Positions 43,793 through 52,400 of a DNA stretch of 64,000 nucleotides are shown one piece after another. Under the pieces are notes generated by a model. The model ran no database searches. It was not told the DNA's origin and was given only the letters and a program-made list of their open reading frames with translations. Both the position numbers and the translations under genes were made by a program. The stretch's first letter is position 1. Each line of letters starts with the position of its first letter. The DNA lies in the NCBI RefSeq assembly GCF_900087015.1, contig NZ_FLKP01000002.1, positions 1,798,001 through 1,862,000 on the forward strand. The letters run 5' to 3'. The stretch comes from Christensenella timonensis (GTDB lineage Bacteria; Bacillota; Clostridia; Christensenellales; Christensenellaceae).

Positions 43793-44275
43793 TCAAATCT
43801 TCTTTAGCTTGGGGACAATCCCCATATCGCCGATCAGCAGCGTGGCATATTCTGCTTCCCCGCCCGGGGATTCGCCCGCGCTTCCCGGATTGACCATCCA
43901 AATCCCGTCGATATATTCACAATACTGCCTGTGCGTATGGCCAAAAAGGATCGCTTTTGCTTCGTGCTCCTGCGCATAATAAAAAGCGCGGTCATAAGAA
44001 AACTTGACTTTCAGGAGATGCCCGTGCGTCAGGATGATCTTCTGCCCCTTTATAACGACTTCCTCAAACTCGCTTACCGCCTCTCCCGGATCGCAGTTCC
44101 CCTTGACGTTTACCACATGCGCACGGCTGTTTTCATGGATCAGCCGCACATCCGATACATGATCGCCCAAATGGAACACGTACCCTGCTTGCGGGCATGC
44201 GTCCAGCACCCGTTTGACTGCCTCCGCATTCCCGTGCGTGTCGCTCAAAACGAGCGCGTGGACATATTCCCTCAC
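43793..44275 (-). CDS. YfcE-family metallophosphoesterase
   Basis: 160 residues. SDTHGN, HLGDHVSD, KGNCDPG, LTHGH and LFGHTHRQ supply the complete dinuclear metal site of the MJ0936/YfcE phosphodiesterases. Natural substrate unknown. Overlaps rdgB by four bases and ends the rph-rdgB-yfcE operon, a common arrangement in Bacillota. An imperfect hairpin follows at about 43764-43790. Confidence 0.92.
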   Translation of the reverse strand: MREYVHALVLSDTHGNAEAVKRVLDACPQAGYVFHLGDHVSDVRLIHENSRAHVVNVKGNCDPGEAVSEFEEVVIKGQKIILTHGHLLKVKFSYDRAFYYAQEHEAKAILFGHTHRQYCEYIDGIWMVNPGSAGESPGGEAEYATLLIGDMGIVPKLKKI

Positions 44276-44856
44276 AGCTTTTCGACTTCCTTCTTCAGCT
44301 TTTCAAGCGCTTTTGCGCGATGGCTGATCACGTTCTTTGTCTCGGCGGGGATCTGCGCAAACGTCTGTCCATATTCCTTTACATAAAACAAGGGGTCATA
44401 GCCAAAACCATTTTCGCCGCGCGGTTCGTCGATGATCTTCCCTTCTGCGCAATCCTCCACGTACAGCTTCTCCCTGCCGCCGTTGGCAAGAACCAGCGCG
44501 CATACGAACCTTGCCCGGCGGTTGCTCTCGTTTTTCACAAGGGAAAGCAGCTTTTCATTGTTTTTCCGGTCGTCGGCCCCTTCGCCGGAGAAGCGTGCGG
44601 AATAAATGCCCGGCGCGCCGTCGAGCGCGTCCACGCACAGTCCGGAATCGTCGGCGAGGACGTCCCCATCGACCATCCTGCTGATCTCGACCGCCTTTTT
44701 AGCGGCATTTTCGTGGAAGGTCTTGCCGTCCTCTACGACGTCCGCCACGATGCCTGCGTCCTTTAAAGAGAGGATCTCGTCATAAAAGCCTCCCAGTATC
44801 GCCTTGATCTCCCTTACCTTTCCCTGGTTGTTTGTCGCTATGATCAATTTGCTCAT
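44272..44856 (-). CDS. rdgB: XTP/dITP pyrophosphatase (HAM1/RdgB)
   Basis: 194 residues. IIATNNQGKVREIKAIL at the start, ADDSGLCVDALDGAPGIYSARFSG in the middle and GFGYDPLFY near the end are the substrate and metal motifs. It removes non-canonical purine triphosphates from the nucleotide pool. Four-base overlaps with rph and yfcE. Confidence 0.96.
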   Translation of the reverse strand: MSKLIIATNNQGKVREIKAILGGFYDEILSLKDAGIVADVVEDGKTFHENAAKKAVEISRMVDGDVLADDSGLCVDALDGAPGIYSARFSGEGADDRKNNEKLLSLVKNESNRRARFVCALVLANGGREKLYVEDCAEGKIIDEPRGENGFGYDPLFYVKEYGQTFAQIPAETKNVISHRAKALEKLKKEVEKL

Positions 44857-45578
44857 ATCTCGATTCCCTCGCCTTTCAAAATTTCTTTCTGTTTTGCAAT
44901 GATCTCCCTGATCCCTTTTTTACACAGCTGTTTGAGCTGTTCAAATTCTTCTTCCGTAATTGTACGCTTCTCCCCGCATACCTGGATCTCCCCAATGTTG
45001 CCGTCGTCCGTCGCCACCATGTTCATGTCCGCCTGCGCGCTGCTGTCCTCCCTGTAACACAGGTCAAGGATCGCTTCGTCCTCCACGATCCCTGCGGAAA
45101 TGGCCGCTACATGGCGTTTGAGCGGGGATCGTTTGAGGACGCCTGCATCCACCGCCTTTTTGATACACAGCGCCGCCGCAACGAACGCCCCGCTGATGGA
45201 GGCGGTACGCGTCCCTCCGTCCGCGTTGAGCACGTCGCAGTCCACATAAAGGGTGTATTCGCCCATCCCTTCAAAATCGCACACACTGCGCAGCGAACGG
45301 CCGATCAACCGCTGTATCTCCACGCCGCGCCCATCCTTTTTCAGTCCGTCGCGCTTTTTGCGCATGGGCGTGGATGCGGGCAGCATGGAATATTCCGCCG
45401 TCAGCCATCCCTTGCCCGTGCCTTCCAGAAACGGCGGCGCCCCCTCTTCGAGCATTGCCGTACACAGCACCTGCGTATCCCCCGTACTGATGATCACACT
45501 TCCCTGTGCGTTTTTCAGCACGTTCACCCGCATATCGAGCGGCCGCGCCTGTTCTGCATTCCTGCCATCTTTTCTCAT
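44853..45578 (-). CDS. rph: Ribonuclease PH
   Basis: 241 residues from the ATG at 45578, with GGGGAGG six bases upstream; in-frame sequence further upstream covers the promoter and is not coding. RKDGRN, SVIISTGDTQVLCTAMLEE, GWLTAEYSMLP and VDCDVLNADGGTRTASI are RNase PH hallmarks. Trims 3' ends of tRNA precursors with phosphate. First gene of rph-rdgB-yfcE, divergent from rqcH. Confidence 0.95.
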   Translation of the reverse strand: MRKDGRNAEQARPLDMRVNVLKNAQGSVIISTGDTQVLCTAMLEEGAPPFLEGTGKGWLTAEYSMLPASTPMRKKRDGLKKDGRGVEIQRLIGRSLRSVCDFEGMGEYTLYVDCDVLNADGGTRTASISGAFVAAALCIKKAVDAGVLKRSPLKRHVAAISAGIVEDEAILDLCYREDSSAQADMNMVATDDGNIGEIQVCGEKRTITEEEFEQLKQLCKKGIREIIAKQKEILKGEGIEI

Positions 45579-45606
45579 GCTGTCCTCCCCTTGATTTGCT
45601 GCAATC

Positions 45607-45635
45607 ATTTTAGCATACATTGCCTGCACGTTCAA
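45607..45635 (-). promoter_or_regulatory. Promoter of rph-rdgB-yfcE
   Basis: Minus strand TTGAAC (45630-45635), 17 bases, TAAAAT (45607-45612). Confidence 0.7.
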
Positions 45636-45641
45636 TTGTTG

Positions 45642-45650
45642 TGGTATAAT
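45642..45650 (+). promoter_or_regulatory. Extended -10 promoter of rqcH
   Basis: TGGTATAAT; a TTGCCT lies 19 bases upstream. Nineteen bases before the rqcH ATG, with AGGAG between. Confidence 0.6.
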
Positions 45651-45669
45651 GTTGACAGGAGAAAAACAT

Positions 45670-47427
45670 ATGACATTAGACGGTTTAACTATGAAAATCT
45701 GCGTAGGCGAGCTGCAGGAAAAGCTGCGCGACGCAAAGATACAAAAAATATTGATGCCCGGCAAGGAAGAAGTGGTGCTGCAGCTTTATTCTGCCGGCGC
45801 AGGGACTTTGAGGCTCGTGCTTTCCGCGGACGCCGGGGACTGCGCGCTTTACCTGACGGGGCAGAACAAGCCGAACCCAAAAACGCCGCCCGTATTCTGC
45901 ATGTTCCTGCGCAAATATTTGAGCGGCGCGCATATTACGGGCATCGGCCAGCGGGGGCTCGACCGTGTCGTCACCTTTACGCTCGCCTCCAAAGACGAGA
46001 TGCTCCACCCCGTGACGCTCAAGCTGATCGTAGAAGTCATGGGCAAATATTCCAACATCATTTTAACGGACGAAAGCGGAAAAATACTCGACAGTATCCG
46101 CCGGGTATCCGTCGATGTGAGCAGCAAACGGCAGGTGCTGCCCGGCGTGCGGTACGAAAATCCGCCGCAGGAAAAATACGATCCGCTGGAACTTTCGCAA
46201 AATACGCTTCAGGAAGTCCTCCATACCCGCAAGGCTACCAAGGTCACCTCCCATATCGTTTCCGCGTTCGACGGTCTTTCCATGCAGACGGCGCAGGAAA
46301 TCCTCGCGCGGGCCGGGATCGGCGAGCAGGACGCTTCCTCCCTTTCGGAAAAGCAAATAAAGCGGCTTGCGGGCGTAATGCAGGACTTTTTGCGTGAAGC
46401 GGTCAAAAATCCCCGCCCATGCGTGCAATTCAACGCGGATCAGCTTCCCGTTTTCTTTTCCTGTGTTCCTTACGAGACCTATCCGGAGCAAACGCGTAAA
46501 TATTTTGATTCGGTAAACGGGATGCTCGATTATTATTACAGCCGCCGCCTGGAGATTTTCCGCCTCGCAGCGCAGCGCGATGCGCTGTTAAAAACGGTAG
46601 GCAAGCTTTATTCCAAGCTGCAGAAGCTGATCCATATTTATGAAGCCAGCCTCCAGGATGCAAACAAGGCGCAAAAACTGCAGCAGCGTGCGGACTATAT
46701 CACCGCGAACATTTACCGCCTCAAAAAGGGTATGGCTTCGTTTGAGGCCGTCGATTATGAAACCGGGCAAACGATCACGATCCCGCTCGATGTTTCGCGT
46801 ACGCCGCAGGAGACGGCTCAAAAGCTGTATAAAAAAATCGCCAAGTATAAGACAGCCGCCGCGCTCAACAGCGAAAGGCTGGAAAGAGCCCTCGAAGAGC
46901 GCGAATTTTTGGAAGGCGTGCTCCACTTCACCGAGAATGCGGAGTCCACGGATGAGATCGCCGATATCAGGCACACGCTGGTACGTGCGGGTTATCTTGC
47001 GCCTGTAAACAAGAATAAGAAAGAAGAGGAAACTTCCTCCCGCCCCCTCGCCTATACGTCCCCCAGCGGATATACGATCCTCGTAGGCAAAAACGACCGC
47101 CAGAACGATATCCTGACCATGCGCGTTGCCGCAAAAACAGACCTCTGGTTCCACGCGCAAAAGACGCCCGGTTCGCATGTCCTGCTGCTTACCGACGGCA
47201 CGCAGCTCAACGATATCGACGACGAAACGATCGTGATGGCCGCCGAGCTTGCAGCCGCTCATTCGCGCGCCAAACAGTCGGGCAAGACCCCTGTCGACTA
47301 TACGCAGCGCAAAAACCTGAAAAAACCGCCGGGCGCACGCCCCGGCAAGGTGATCTATGACGATTACTTTACCGTATACGTGGACGCGGGCAAAGGGCAC
47401 ATCCCCAAAGCGGAGGAATACCAGTGA
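45670..47427 (+). CDS. rqcH: RqcH/NEMF-family ribosome quality-control protein (fibronectin-binding protein A family)
   Basis: 585 residues. NFACT-N domain (MTLDGLTMKICVGELQ; IQKILMPGKEEVVLQ), coiled-coil middle (about 290-400), and NFACT-R domain near residue 470 with GKNDRQNDILTMRVA, DLWFHAQKTPGSHVLL and DYTQRKNLKKPPGA. RqcH binds split 60S-like subunits and adds C-terminal alanine tails that mark stalled peptides for decay. ATG at 45670 chosen for its AGGAG. Overlaps the next gene by four bases. Confidence 0.95.
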   Translation: MTLDGLTMKICVGELQEKLRDAKIQKILMPGKEEVVLQLYSAGAGTLRLVLSADAGDCALYLTGQNKPNPKTPPVFCMFLRKYLSGAHITGIGQRGLDRVVTFTLASKDEMLHPVTLKLIVEVMGKYSNIILTDESGKILDSIRRVSVDVSSKRQVLPGVRYENPPQEKYDPLELSQNTLQEVLHTRKATKVTSHIVSAFDGLSMQTAQEILARAGIGEQDASSLSEKQIKRLAGVMQDFLREAVKNPRPCVQFNADQLPVFFSCVPYETYPEQTRKYFDSVNGMLDYYYSRRLEIFRLAAQRDALLKTVGKLYSKLQKLIHIYEASLQDANKAQKLQQRADYITANIYRLKKGMASFEAVDYETGQTITIPLDVSRTPQETAQKLYKKIAKYKTAAALNSERLERALEEREFLEGVLHFTENAESTDEIADIRHTLVRAGYLAPVNKNKKEEETSSRPLAYTSPSGYTILVGKNDRQNDILTMRVAAKTDLWFHAQKTPGSHVLLLTDGTQLNDIDDETIVMAAELAAAHSRAKQSGKTPVDYTQRKNLKKPPGARPGKVIYDDYFTVYVDAGKGHIPKAEEYQ

Positions 47428-48047
47428 CGAGCGAACAGATTTATGATTTGTTTTCCTGCTCCGGCAGCGATATGGACGAGAACAGGAATGAAACCATCGC
47501 CGACAAATATATCATCAAACGCGGCCATTCGCCCAACGGCTGGTTTTCACTTTCCAATAAAAACCGCATCAAGCTGCAAATGACCCCTGTTTGCAGCGGC
47601 TGGGAGTATGTGCGGATGAACGAGACCATGTTTTTATGGTACGAAAAAAATGTCGTCAAAAAACTGATCGCCTATATCTTTTATCCGGATGAAAGCACGC
47701 GTGCCTATTTTGAGTGCGACTTTCACATCGAATCCATCATCCGGCGACGGATCCCGCCCACCGTACTGACGCGAAAATATTGCATAGTTTGCGCGGATAA
47801 CCTCTTTGGGCGCGAAATCCGCAGTTTTTATGCTGACCTCGGCGAAAAGGACAGCGGCAAGGGATTTATGCAGCTATTCTTGTATGACAAAAACCAATAT
47901 TTCAAAAAACAGCTGCCTAAAAGCATCACCGCGATCTGGCCGTTTGACAAGTGGCTGCAACGCTACCTGCGGCGTCCCGGTGATATCGCGCTTGCTGACC
48001 TGCCGCCCAAAGACCCGCAGGAGCATTTCCTGCTGCCAAAAAAATGA
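47424..48047 (+). CDS. Uncharacterised 207-residue protein coupled to rqcH
   Basis: The GTG start overlaps the rqcH stop (GTGA), so translation is coupled. No family recognised. Soluble, basic toward the C-terminus; notable segments are TPVCSGWEYVRMNETMFLWY, FECDFHIESIIRRRIPP, CIVCADNLFGREIRS and a final Pro-rich DLPPKDPQEHFLLPKK. The alternating Tyr/Phe and Arg/Lys could suit nucleic-acid or ribosome contact, but that is guesswork. It ends the operon at a strong terminator. Confidence 0.75.
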   Translation: MTSEQIYDLFSCSGSDMDENRNETIADKYIIKRGHSPNGWFSLSNKNRIKLQMTPVCSGWEYVRMNETMFLWYEKNVVKKLIAYIFYPDESTRAYFECDFHIESIIRRRIPPTVLTRKYCIVCADNLFGREIRSFYADLGEKDSGKGFMQLFLYDKNQYFKKQLPKSITAIWPFDKWLQRYLRRPGDIALADLPPKDPQEHFLLPKK

Positions 48048-48050
48048 TAC

Positions 48051-48080
48051 AAAAAAAGCGCGCGGTATGCGCGCCTTTTC
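48051..48080. terminator. Bidirectional terminator between the rqcH and pyr operons
   Basis: GCGCGC-GGTAT-GCGCGC core with flanking A and T runs. Confidence 0.85.
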
Positions 48081-48086
48081 ACTGCC

Positions 48087-48674
48087 TTATTTTACCGGCA
48101 GCGCCCTGCTTCCCGGTTTTACAAGCGGCGTTTCACCTGCTTTACAGATGGGACATTCGTCCGGCCCATATGATTTCACTTCCATAGAAAGCACCGCGCG
48201 GAACGGTACGCCAAAGTCTACCGCGCCCGCACTGCGGTCGACTACGCTGCCCACGCCCACGACTTCCGCACCCAAATCCTTAAGCAGCGCAATAACTTCC
48301 TTGACGGATCCGCCTGTTGTTACGACGTCCTCCGTTACCAGTATTTTCGTCCCCGGCTCTACCGTAAAACCCCTGCGCAGCGTCATTTTTCCATTTTCAC
48401 GCTCTGCAAAGATATTCTTTACGCCCAACTGGCGCGACATCTCATAGGCCATGATGATGCCGCCGATCGCCGGCCCGACCACGAGGTCGATCTTCCTATC
48501 CGCAAACTGTTCCGCAAGCTGCTTACAAATAAGCTCCGATACATCCGGATATTGGAACAGCTTCGCACACTGCATGTACTTATCCGAATGCCTGCCCGAC
48601 GTGAGCAGGAAATGCCCTTCCAACATTACTTCTTTTTCTTTAAAAACCGCAATGATCTCTTCACGCGTCATCAT
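48087..48674 (-). CDS. pyrE: Orotate phosphoribosyltransferase
   Basis: 195 residues. [20 protein letters not shown] at the N-terminus, [17 protein letters not shown], and the PRPP loop [18 protein letters not shown] are diagnostic. Converts orotate and PRPP to OMP. Last gene of the pyr operon; a C-terminal [17 protein letters not shown] tail (two Cys) is typical of the thermophile/Clostridia-type PyrE. Confidence 0.96.
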   Translation of the reverse strand: MMTREEIIAVFKEKEVMLEGHFLLTSGRHSDKYMQCAKLFQYPDVSELICKQLAEQFADRKIDLVVGPAIGGIIMAYEMSRQLGVKNIFAERENGKMTLRRGFTVEPGTKILVTEDVVTTGGSVKEVIALLKDLGAEVVGVGSVVDRSAGAVDFGVPFRAVLSMEVKSYGPDECPICKAGETPLVKPGSRALPVK

Positions 48675-48692
48675 ATTGCCATACCACCTTTT

Positions 48693-49604
48693 CTATATGC
48701 TCAGCGTGCCCGTAAGCCCGCTGATCTTTTCGATCCCCATATCGTTTGCGTATTGCTCCAGCTCGCTAAGGATAATAGCTGTAGCCGAAGGGTTGCGCAT
48801 GGTTGCCGCGCCGACCATAACGGCGCTCGCCCCTGCGATCATGAATTCCGCAGCGTCCTCCCCGCTCATGATGCCTCCCAGCCCGATGATCGGGATACCA
48901 AGCTTTGCCTGGAACACCTCCCATACCATCCGCAATGCCACCGGCTTTACCGCAGGGCCGGAAAGTCCGCCTGTAACATTTGCAAGGATCGGCCTGCGCG
49001 TTTTTGCATCGATCGCCATCCCTGTGATGCAGTTGATAAGCGATACCGCGTCCGCCCCTGCGTCACGCGCCGCTTTCGCCATATCCGCGACTTTGGTGAC
49101 ATTGGGCGTCAGCTTTACGATCAGCGGTTTTTTCGCCACGCGCTTGACCGCCCCTACGATGTCGTTTATCGCGCATACATCCGTACCAAAGCTCACGCCG
49201 CCCTGCTTTACGTTGGGACAGGACACATTGACTTCATAAAGCGCGATATTCGTATCGTTTAAGCGCTCCGCCACATAAGCATAATCTTCGGCGGACGCCC
49301 CCGCGATATTCGCGATCTTGACCGTATCATAGTTTTTGATGCGCGGATAAATGGAGCGAAGGAATTCGTCCACACCCGGATTTTGCAGGCCGACCGCATT
49401 GAGTACCCCACTGGCCGTCTCCGCAATGCGCACAGGCGGGTTTCCCAGCCGCGGCGCCTTTGTCAGCGCTTTCAGTGTCACCGCGCCAAGCTTTGAAACG
49501 TCCATATGCAGATTATACTCTTCCGCATATCCAAACGTCCCGGATGCCGTGATCACCGGATTTTTGAGTTGTACGCCCGCGATGTTCACTCTCATGTCAC
49601 TCAT
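48693..49604 (-). CDS. pyrD: Dihydroorotate dehydrogenase, catalytic subunit (class 1B)
   Basis: 303 residues. NPVITASGTFGYAEEY, NVSCPNVKQGGVSFG (with catalytic Cys in the class-1B loop region), VKLTPNVT, LINCITGMAIDA and IIGLGGIMSGEDA form the FMN barrel. Requires PyrK for NAD+. Overlaps pyrK by eight bases. Confidence 0.96.
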   Translation of the reverse strand: MSDMRVNIAGVQLKNPVITASGTFGYAEEYNLHMDVSKLGAVTLKALTKAPRLGNPPVRIAETASGVLNAVGLQNPGVDEFLRSIYPRIKNYDTVKIANIAGASAEDYAYVAERLNDTNIALYEVNVSCPNVKQGGVSFGTDVCAINDIVGAVKRVAKKPLIVKLTPNVTKVADMAKAARDAGADAVSLINCITGMAIDAKTRRPILANVTGGLSGPAVKPVALRMVWEVFQAKLGIPIIGLGGIMSGEDAAEFMIAGASAVMVGAATMRNPSATAIILSELEQYANDMGIEKISGLTGTLSI

Positions 49605-50376
49605 AAAGCGCGTCGACCTCCTTCATATCGAATACGGGGCCCTCGATACACACTTTTTTGTGCTGTCCCTTTATTTTGCACACGCACACCGCGCAGCCCC
49701 CCGTACCGCAGCCCATATGCTGCTCCATGGAAACATACGCCGGGATGTCCGTCCCCTCAAGGACGCGCGCAAGGGACTGAAAGAACGGCATCGGCCCGCA
49801 AGAGAGGATCACGTCCGGTTTTTCTTCCTGCAAACGCTCCTTTAACAGGTTGGTACAAAAGCCATGCTCGCCAAACGTCCCGTCATCCGTAGCGACGTAA
49901 GTCGAGGCAAACCCCTCAAAATCCTGTACCTCGTACACACAGCTTGCGCTGCGGTATCCGAGGAAGGCGGAATATTCCCGGTCAGGGTATTTCACTTTGA
50001 GCGACTTTAGGGGGGCGATCCCGATCCCGCCGCCGATGAGCCATACCTTTTTCATGTCGTCCTTGAGCTGGAAACCGTTGCCCAGCGGCATCAGGATATC
50101 CAGCGTATCGCCTGCCCGCGCCAAGGAAAGCAGCCTCGTACCTTTGCCAACGACCGCATAAGCAAGATGCACTTCCTTTTTGCCTTCATCCACATAATTG
50201 ATGCTGATCGGCCTTCTGAGCAGAAGCTCCTTTGCGTGCGGTATCTCGATATGCGCAAACTGTCCCGGACGGAAATACCGCAGGAAATCGTCCGTACACG
50301 TCACTTTCAGGAGGTATGTGTTGTCCGCGATCAGCTCGTTTGACAGAACCGTTTCTATCGTGTGTTTGTTAATCAT
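49597..50376 (-). CDS. pyrK: Dihydroorotate dehydrogenase electron-transfer subunit
   Basis: 259 residues from the ATG at 50376. FAD domain with RPISINYVD, NAD domain with WLIGGGIGIAPL, and the [2Fe-2S] motif CGTGGCAVC plus a later Cys (KKVCIEG). It passes electrons from PyrD to NAD+. It starts inside the end of carA by eight bases, with no carB between. Confidence 0.95.
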   Translation of the reverse strand: MINKHTIETVLSNELIADNTYLLKVTCTDDFLRYFRPGQFAHIEIPHAKELLLRRPISINYVDEGKKEVHLAYAVVGKGTRLLSLARAGDTLDILMPLGNGFQLKDDMKKVWLIGGGIGIAPLKSLKVKYPDREYSAFLGYRSASCVYEVQDFEGFASTYVATDDGTFGEHGFCTNLLKERLQEEKPDVILSCGPMPFFQSLARVLEGTDIPAYVSMEQHMGCGTGGCAVCVCKIKGQHKKVCIEGPVFDMKEVDALYE

Positions 50377-51442
50377 TTTTTTTTGCCTTCTCCCTGTCGA
50401 TGATCTCCATAAAATCGTCAAATAAGTATGCCGTATCCTCCGGCCCCGGTGCTGCCTCCGGATGGAACTGCACCGTGAACATCGGATAACCGATATATTT
50501 TACGCCCTCGATCGTTTGGTCGTTCCAGTTTTTGTGCGATACGACAGCGCACGCCGGCAGGGAACGGCTCATGATCGTGTAACCGTGGTTTTGCGAGGTG
50601 ATATACACCTTGTTGCGCTGCATATCCTTGACCGGATGGTTAGAGCCGCGGTGTCCGTATTTGAGCTTTTCCGTATCCGCACCCATGGCCAGCGCCACCA
50701 GCTGGTGCCCCAGGCAGATGCCGAATGCCGGCAGCTTACCGATCAGCTGCTTTAGGTTTTCAATGATCTGCACGTTGTCCTTCGGGTTTCCCGGGCCGTT
50801 TGTCAGCATCAGCCCATCAAAGTTCCCCGCTATGATCTCTTTGGGGTCTGTAAGCGCCGGGAACACGGTAAGCGCACAGTCGCGCTTTTCAAGGCTGCGC
50901 AGGATATTGCGTTTCAGCCCAAAATCGAGCACCGCTAAGGAGCGGCTGCCCTGCGAATACTGGTACTTTTCCTTGCACGTCACCTGCTCCACAGGCAGCT
51001 CTATATGATAATTCTTCATTTCCTCGATCTGCATAGCGGATGGCGGCACCTGTGTGATGATCCCGTGCATCGTTCCTTTGTCGCGCAGCTTCCTTGTCAG
51101 CTCGCGCGTATCAATACCCGCAAGGCCGATGATCTGTTTTTTGACCAGATACTCCTCCAACGTCATTTTGCTGTTCCAGTTGGAAGGTTCGCTGCACTTT
51201 TCGCGCATGACGAACGCGCTTACCTTTGGCCCGTCCGATTCGGATACCTCCTCATCGATCCCATAATTGCCGACCAGCGGGTAGGTCATGGTCACGATCT
51301 GGCCGCAATAGGAAGGATCCGTAAGAACCTCTTGGTAGCCTGTCATGCCCGTATTGAAAACGACCTCACCCATCACGTCCGCCTGTTTTCCAAAGGACTC
51401 CCCTTTGAAAATCGTCCCGTCTTCCAGTGTCAAATAAGCCAT
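50369..51442 (-). CDS. carA: Carbamoyl-phosphate synthase small (glutaminase) subunit
   Basis: 357 residues, full length. N-terminal LTLEDGTIFKGESFG and NTGMTGYQEVLTDPSY; glutaminase triad in GICLGHQLVAL (Cys) and VQFHPEAAPGPED (His, Glu). It supplies ammonia to CarB, which is not encoded next to it. Preceded by pyrF with 31 bases between. Confidence 0.96.
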   Translation of the reverse strand: MAYLTLEDGTIFKGESFGKQADVMGEVVFNTGMTGYQEVLTDPSYCGQIVTMTYPLVGNYGIDEEVSESDGPKVSAFVMREKCSEPSNWNSKMTLEEYLVKKQIIGLAGIDTRELTRKLRDKGTMHGIITQVPPSAMQIEEMKNYHIELPVEQVTCKEKYQYSQGSRSLAVLDFGLKRNILRSLEKRDCALTVFPALTDPKEIIAGNFDGLMLTNGPGNPKDNVQIIENLKQLIGKLPAFGICLGHQLVALAMGADTEKLKYGHRGSNHPVKDMQRNKVYITSQNHGYTIMSRSLPACAVVSHKNWNDQTIEGVKYIGYPMFTVQFHPEAAPGPEDTAYLFDDFMEIIDREKAKKND

Positions 51443-51473
51443 CTATTTTCGCTCCCCTGCATTGTTATTGGTA

Positions 51474-52400
51474 CTAATATCCAATCCCGTTTTTCGCAAA
51501 CGTGTCCAAAATATCCTCCTGCATGTCAAGCGCCGCCTGCCGCGCCGCCTTTGCAAAGTCCATGCCTTTATATTTTTCATTCCGGTAAGCGGTAAGGATC
51601 GCACGCGAATTGTTTACCACGCCGCCAAGCCCGCGCTTGTCAAAATTCGGAACCAGTCCCTGTGCGCTGCCGCCCTGCGCGCCATACCCGGGGATCAACA
51701 CAAAGATCGACGGATGCTTCCCGCGTATTTTTTCCGCCTGCTGCGGATAGGTCGCGCCGATCACCGCGCCGACCTCTGAATACCCGTACTTCCCGATCAG
51801 GTCTTTGCCCCATTCAGCCACCATGCCGGCCATGCATTCGTATACCGTTTTGCCGCCGATCTGCTTGTCCTGCAGCTCTCCCGAGCTTGGGTTAGACGTT
51901 TTGACCAGTACGAAAATGCCTTTATCATACTTTTCACAATCGGCTGTGAACGGCGCGATCCCGTCTGTGCCGAGGTATCCGTTTACTGTGGCAAAATCCG
52001 CATCGAAAACAGGGACTTCCTTTTCGCCGACCTTCGCCCTGCCGAGGTAAGAGCTCGAATAGGCGCTCGCCGTCGCGCCGATATCATTTCGTTTGATGTC
52101 GGCGATCACCACAAGGCCTGCATCCTTTGCATATGCGATCGTATCGCGGAAGGCTTTCATGCCTTCACAGCCGTACATCTCGTAGTAGGCCGCCTGTACT
52201 TTAACGGACGGGACGATATCCGCGATCTCGTCGATGAGCACCCTGTTGTACTGGAAAATATTGTCCGCCGCATAAGAAAGCGGATCCATGAAATCCCCGC
52301 GCGACAAAAATTCCTGCGGCAGATATTCAAATTTCGTATCCAGCCCTACGCAGATCGGGCTCTTTTTTTGTATGATCTGTTCAATCAGCTTGTCTATCAT
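51474..52400 (-). CDS. pyrF: Orotidine 5'-phosphate decarboxylase, type 2
   Basis: 308 residues, the long type-2 form. PICVGLDTKFEYLPQEF at the N-terminus and the catalytic VVIADIKRNDIGATASAYS (Lys-x2-Asp) are present; IPGYGAQGG closes the phosphate site. Converts OMP to UMP. Overlaps pyrC by 20 bases, so the operon is tightly packed. Confidence 0.95.
   Translation of the reverse strand: MIDKLIEQIIQKKSPICVGLDTKFEYLPQEFLSRGDFMDPLSYAADNIFQYNRVLIDEIADIVPSVKVQAAYYEMYGCEGMKAFRDTIAYAKDAGLVVIADIKRNDIGATASAYSSSYLGRAKVGEKEVPVFDADFATVNGYLGTDGIAPFTADCEKYDKGIFVLVKTSNPSSGELQDKQIGGKTVYECMAGMVAEWGKDLIGKYGYSEVGAVIGATYPQQAEKIRGKHPSIFVLIPGYGAQGGSAQGLVPNFDKRGLGGVVNNSRAILTAYRNEKYKGMDFAKAARQAALDMQEDILDTFAKNGIGY

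Noticed and set aside
44853-45764. Extended N-terminus for ribonuclease PH
   Set aside because: The extra 62 residues cover the divergent promoters; the ATG at 45578 has a strong ribosome site and gives the normal length.
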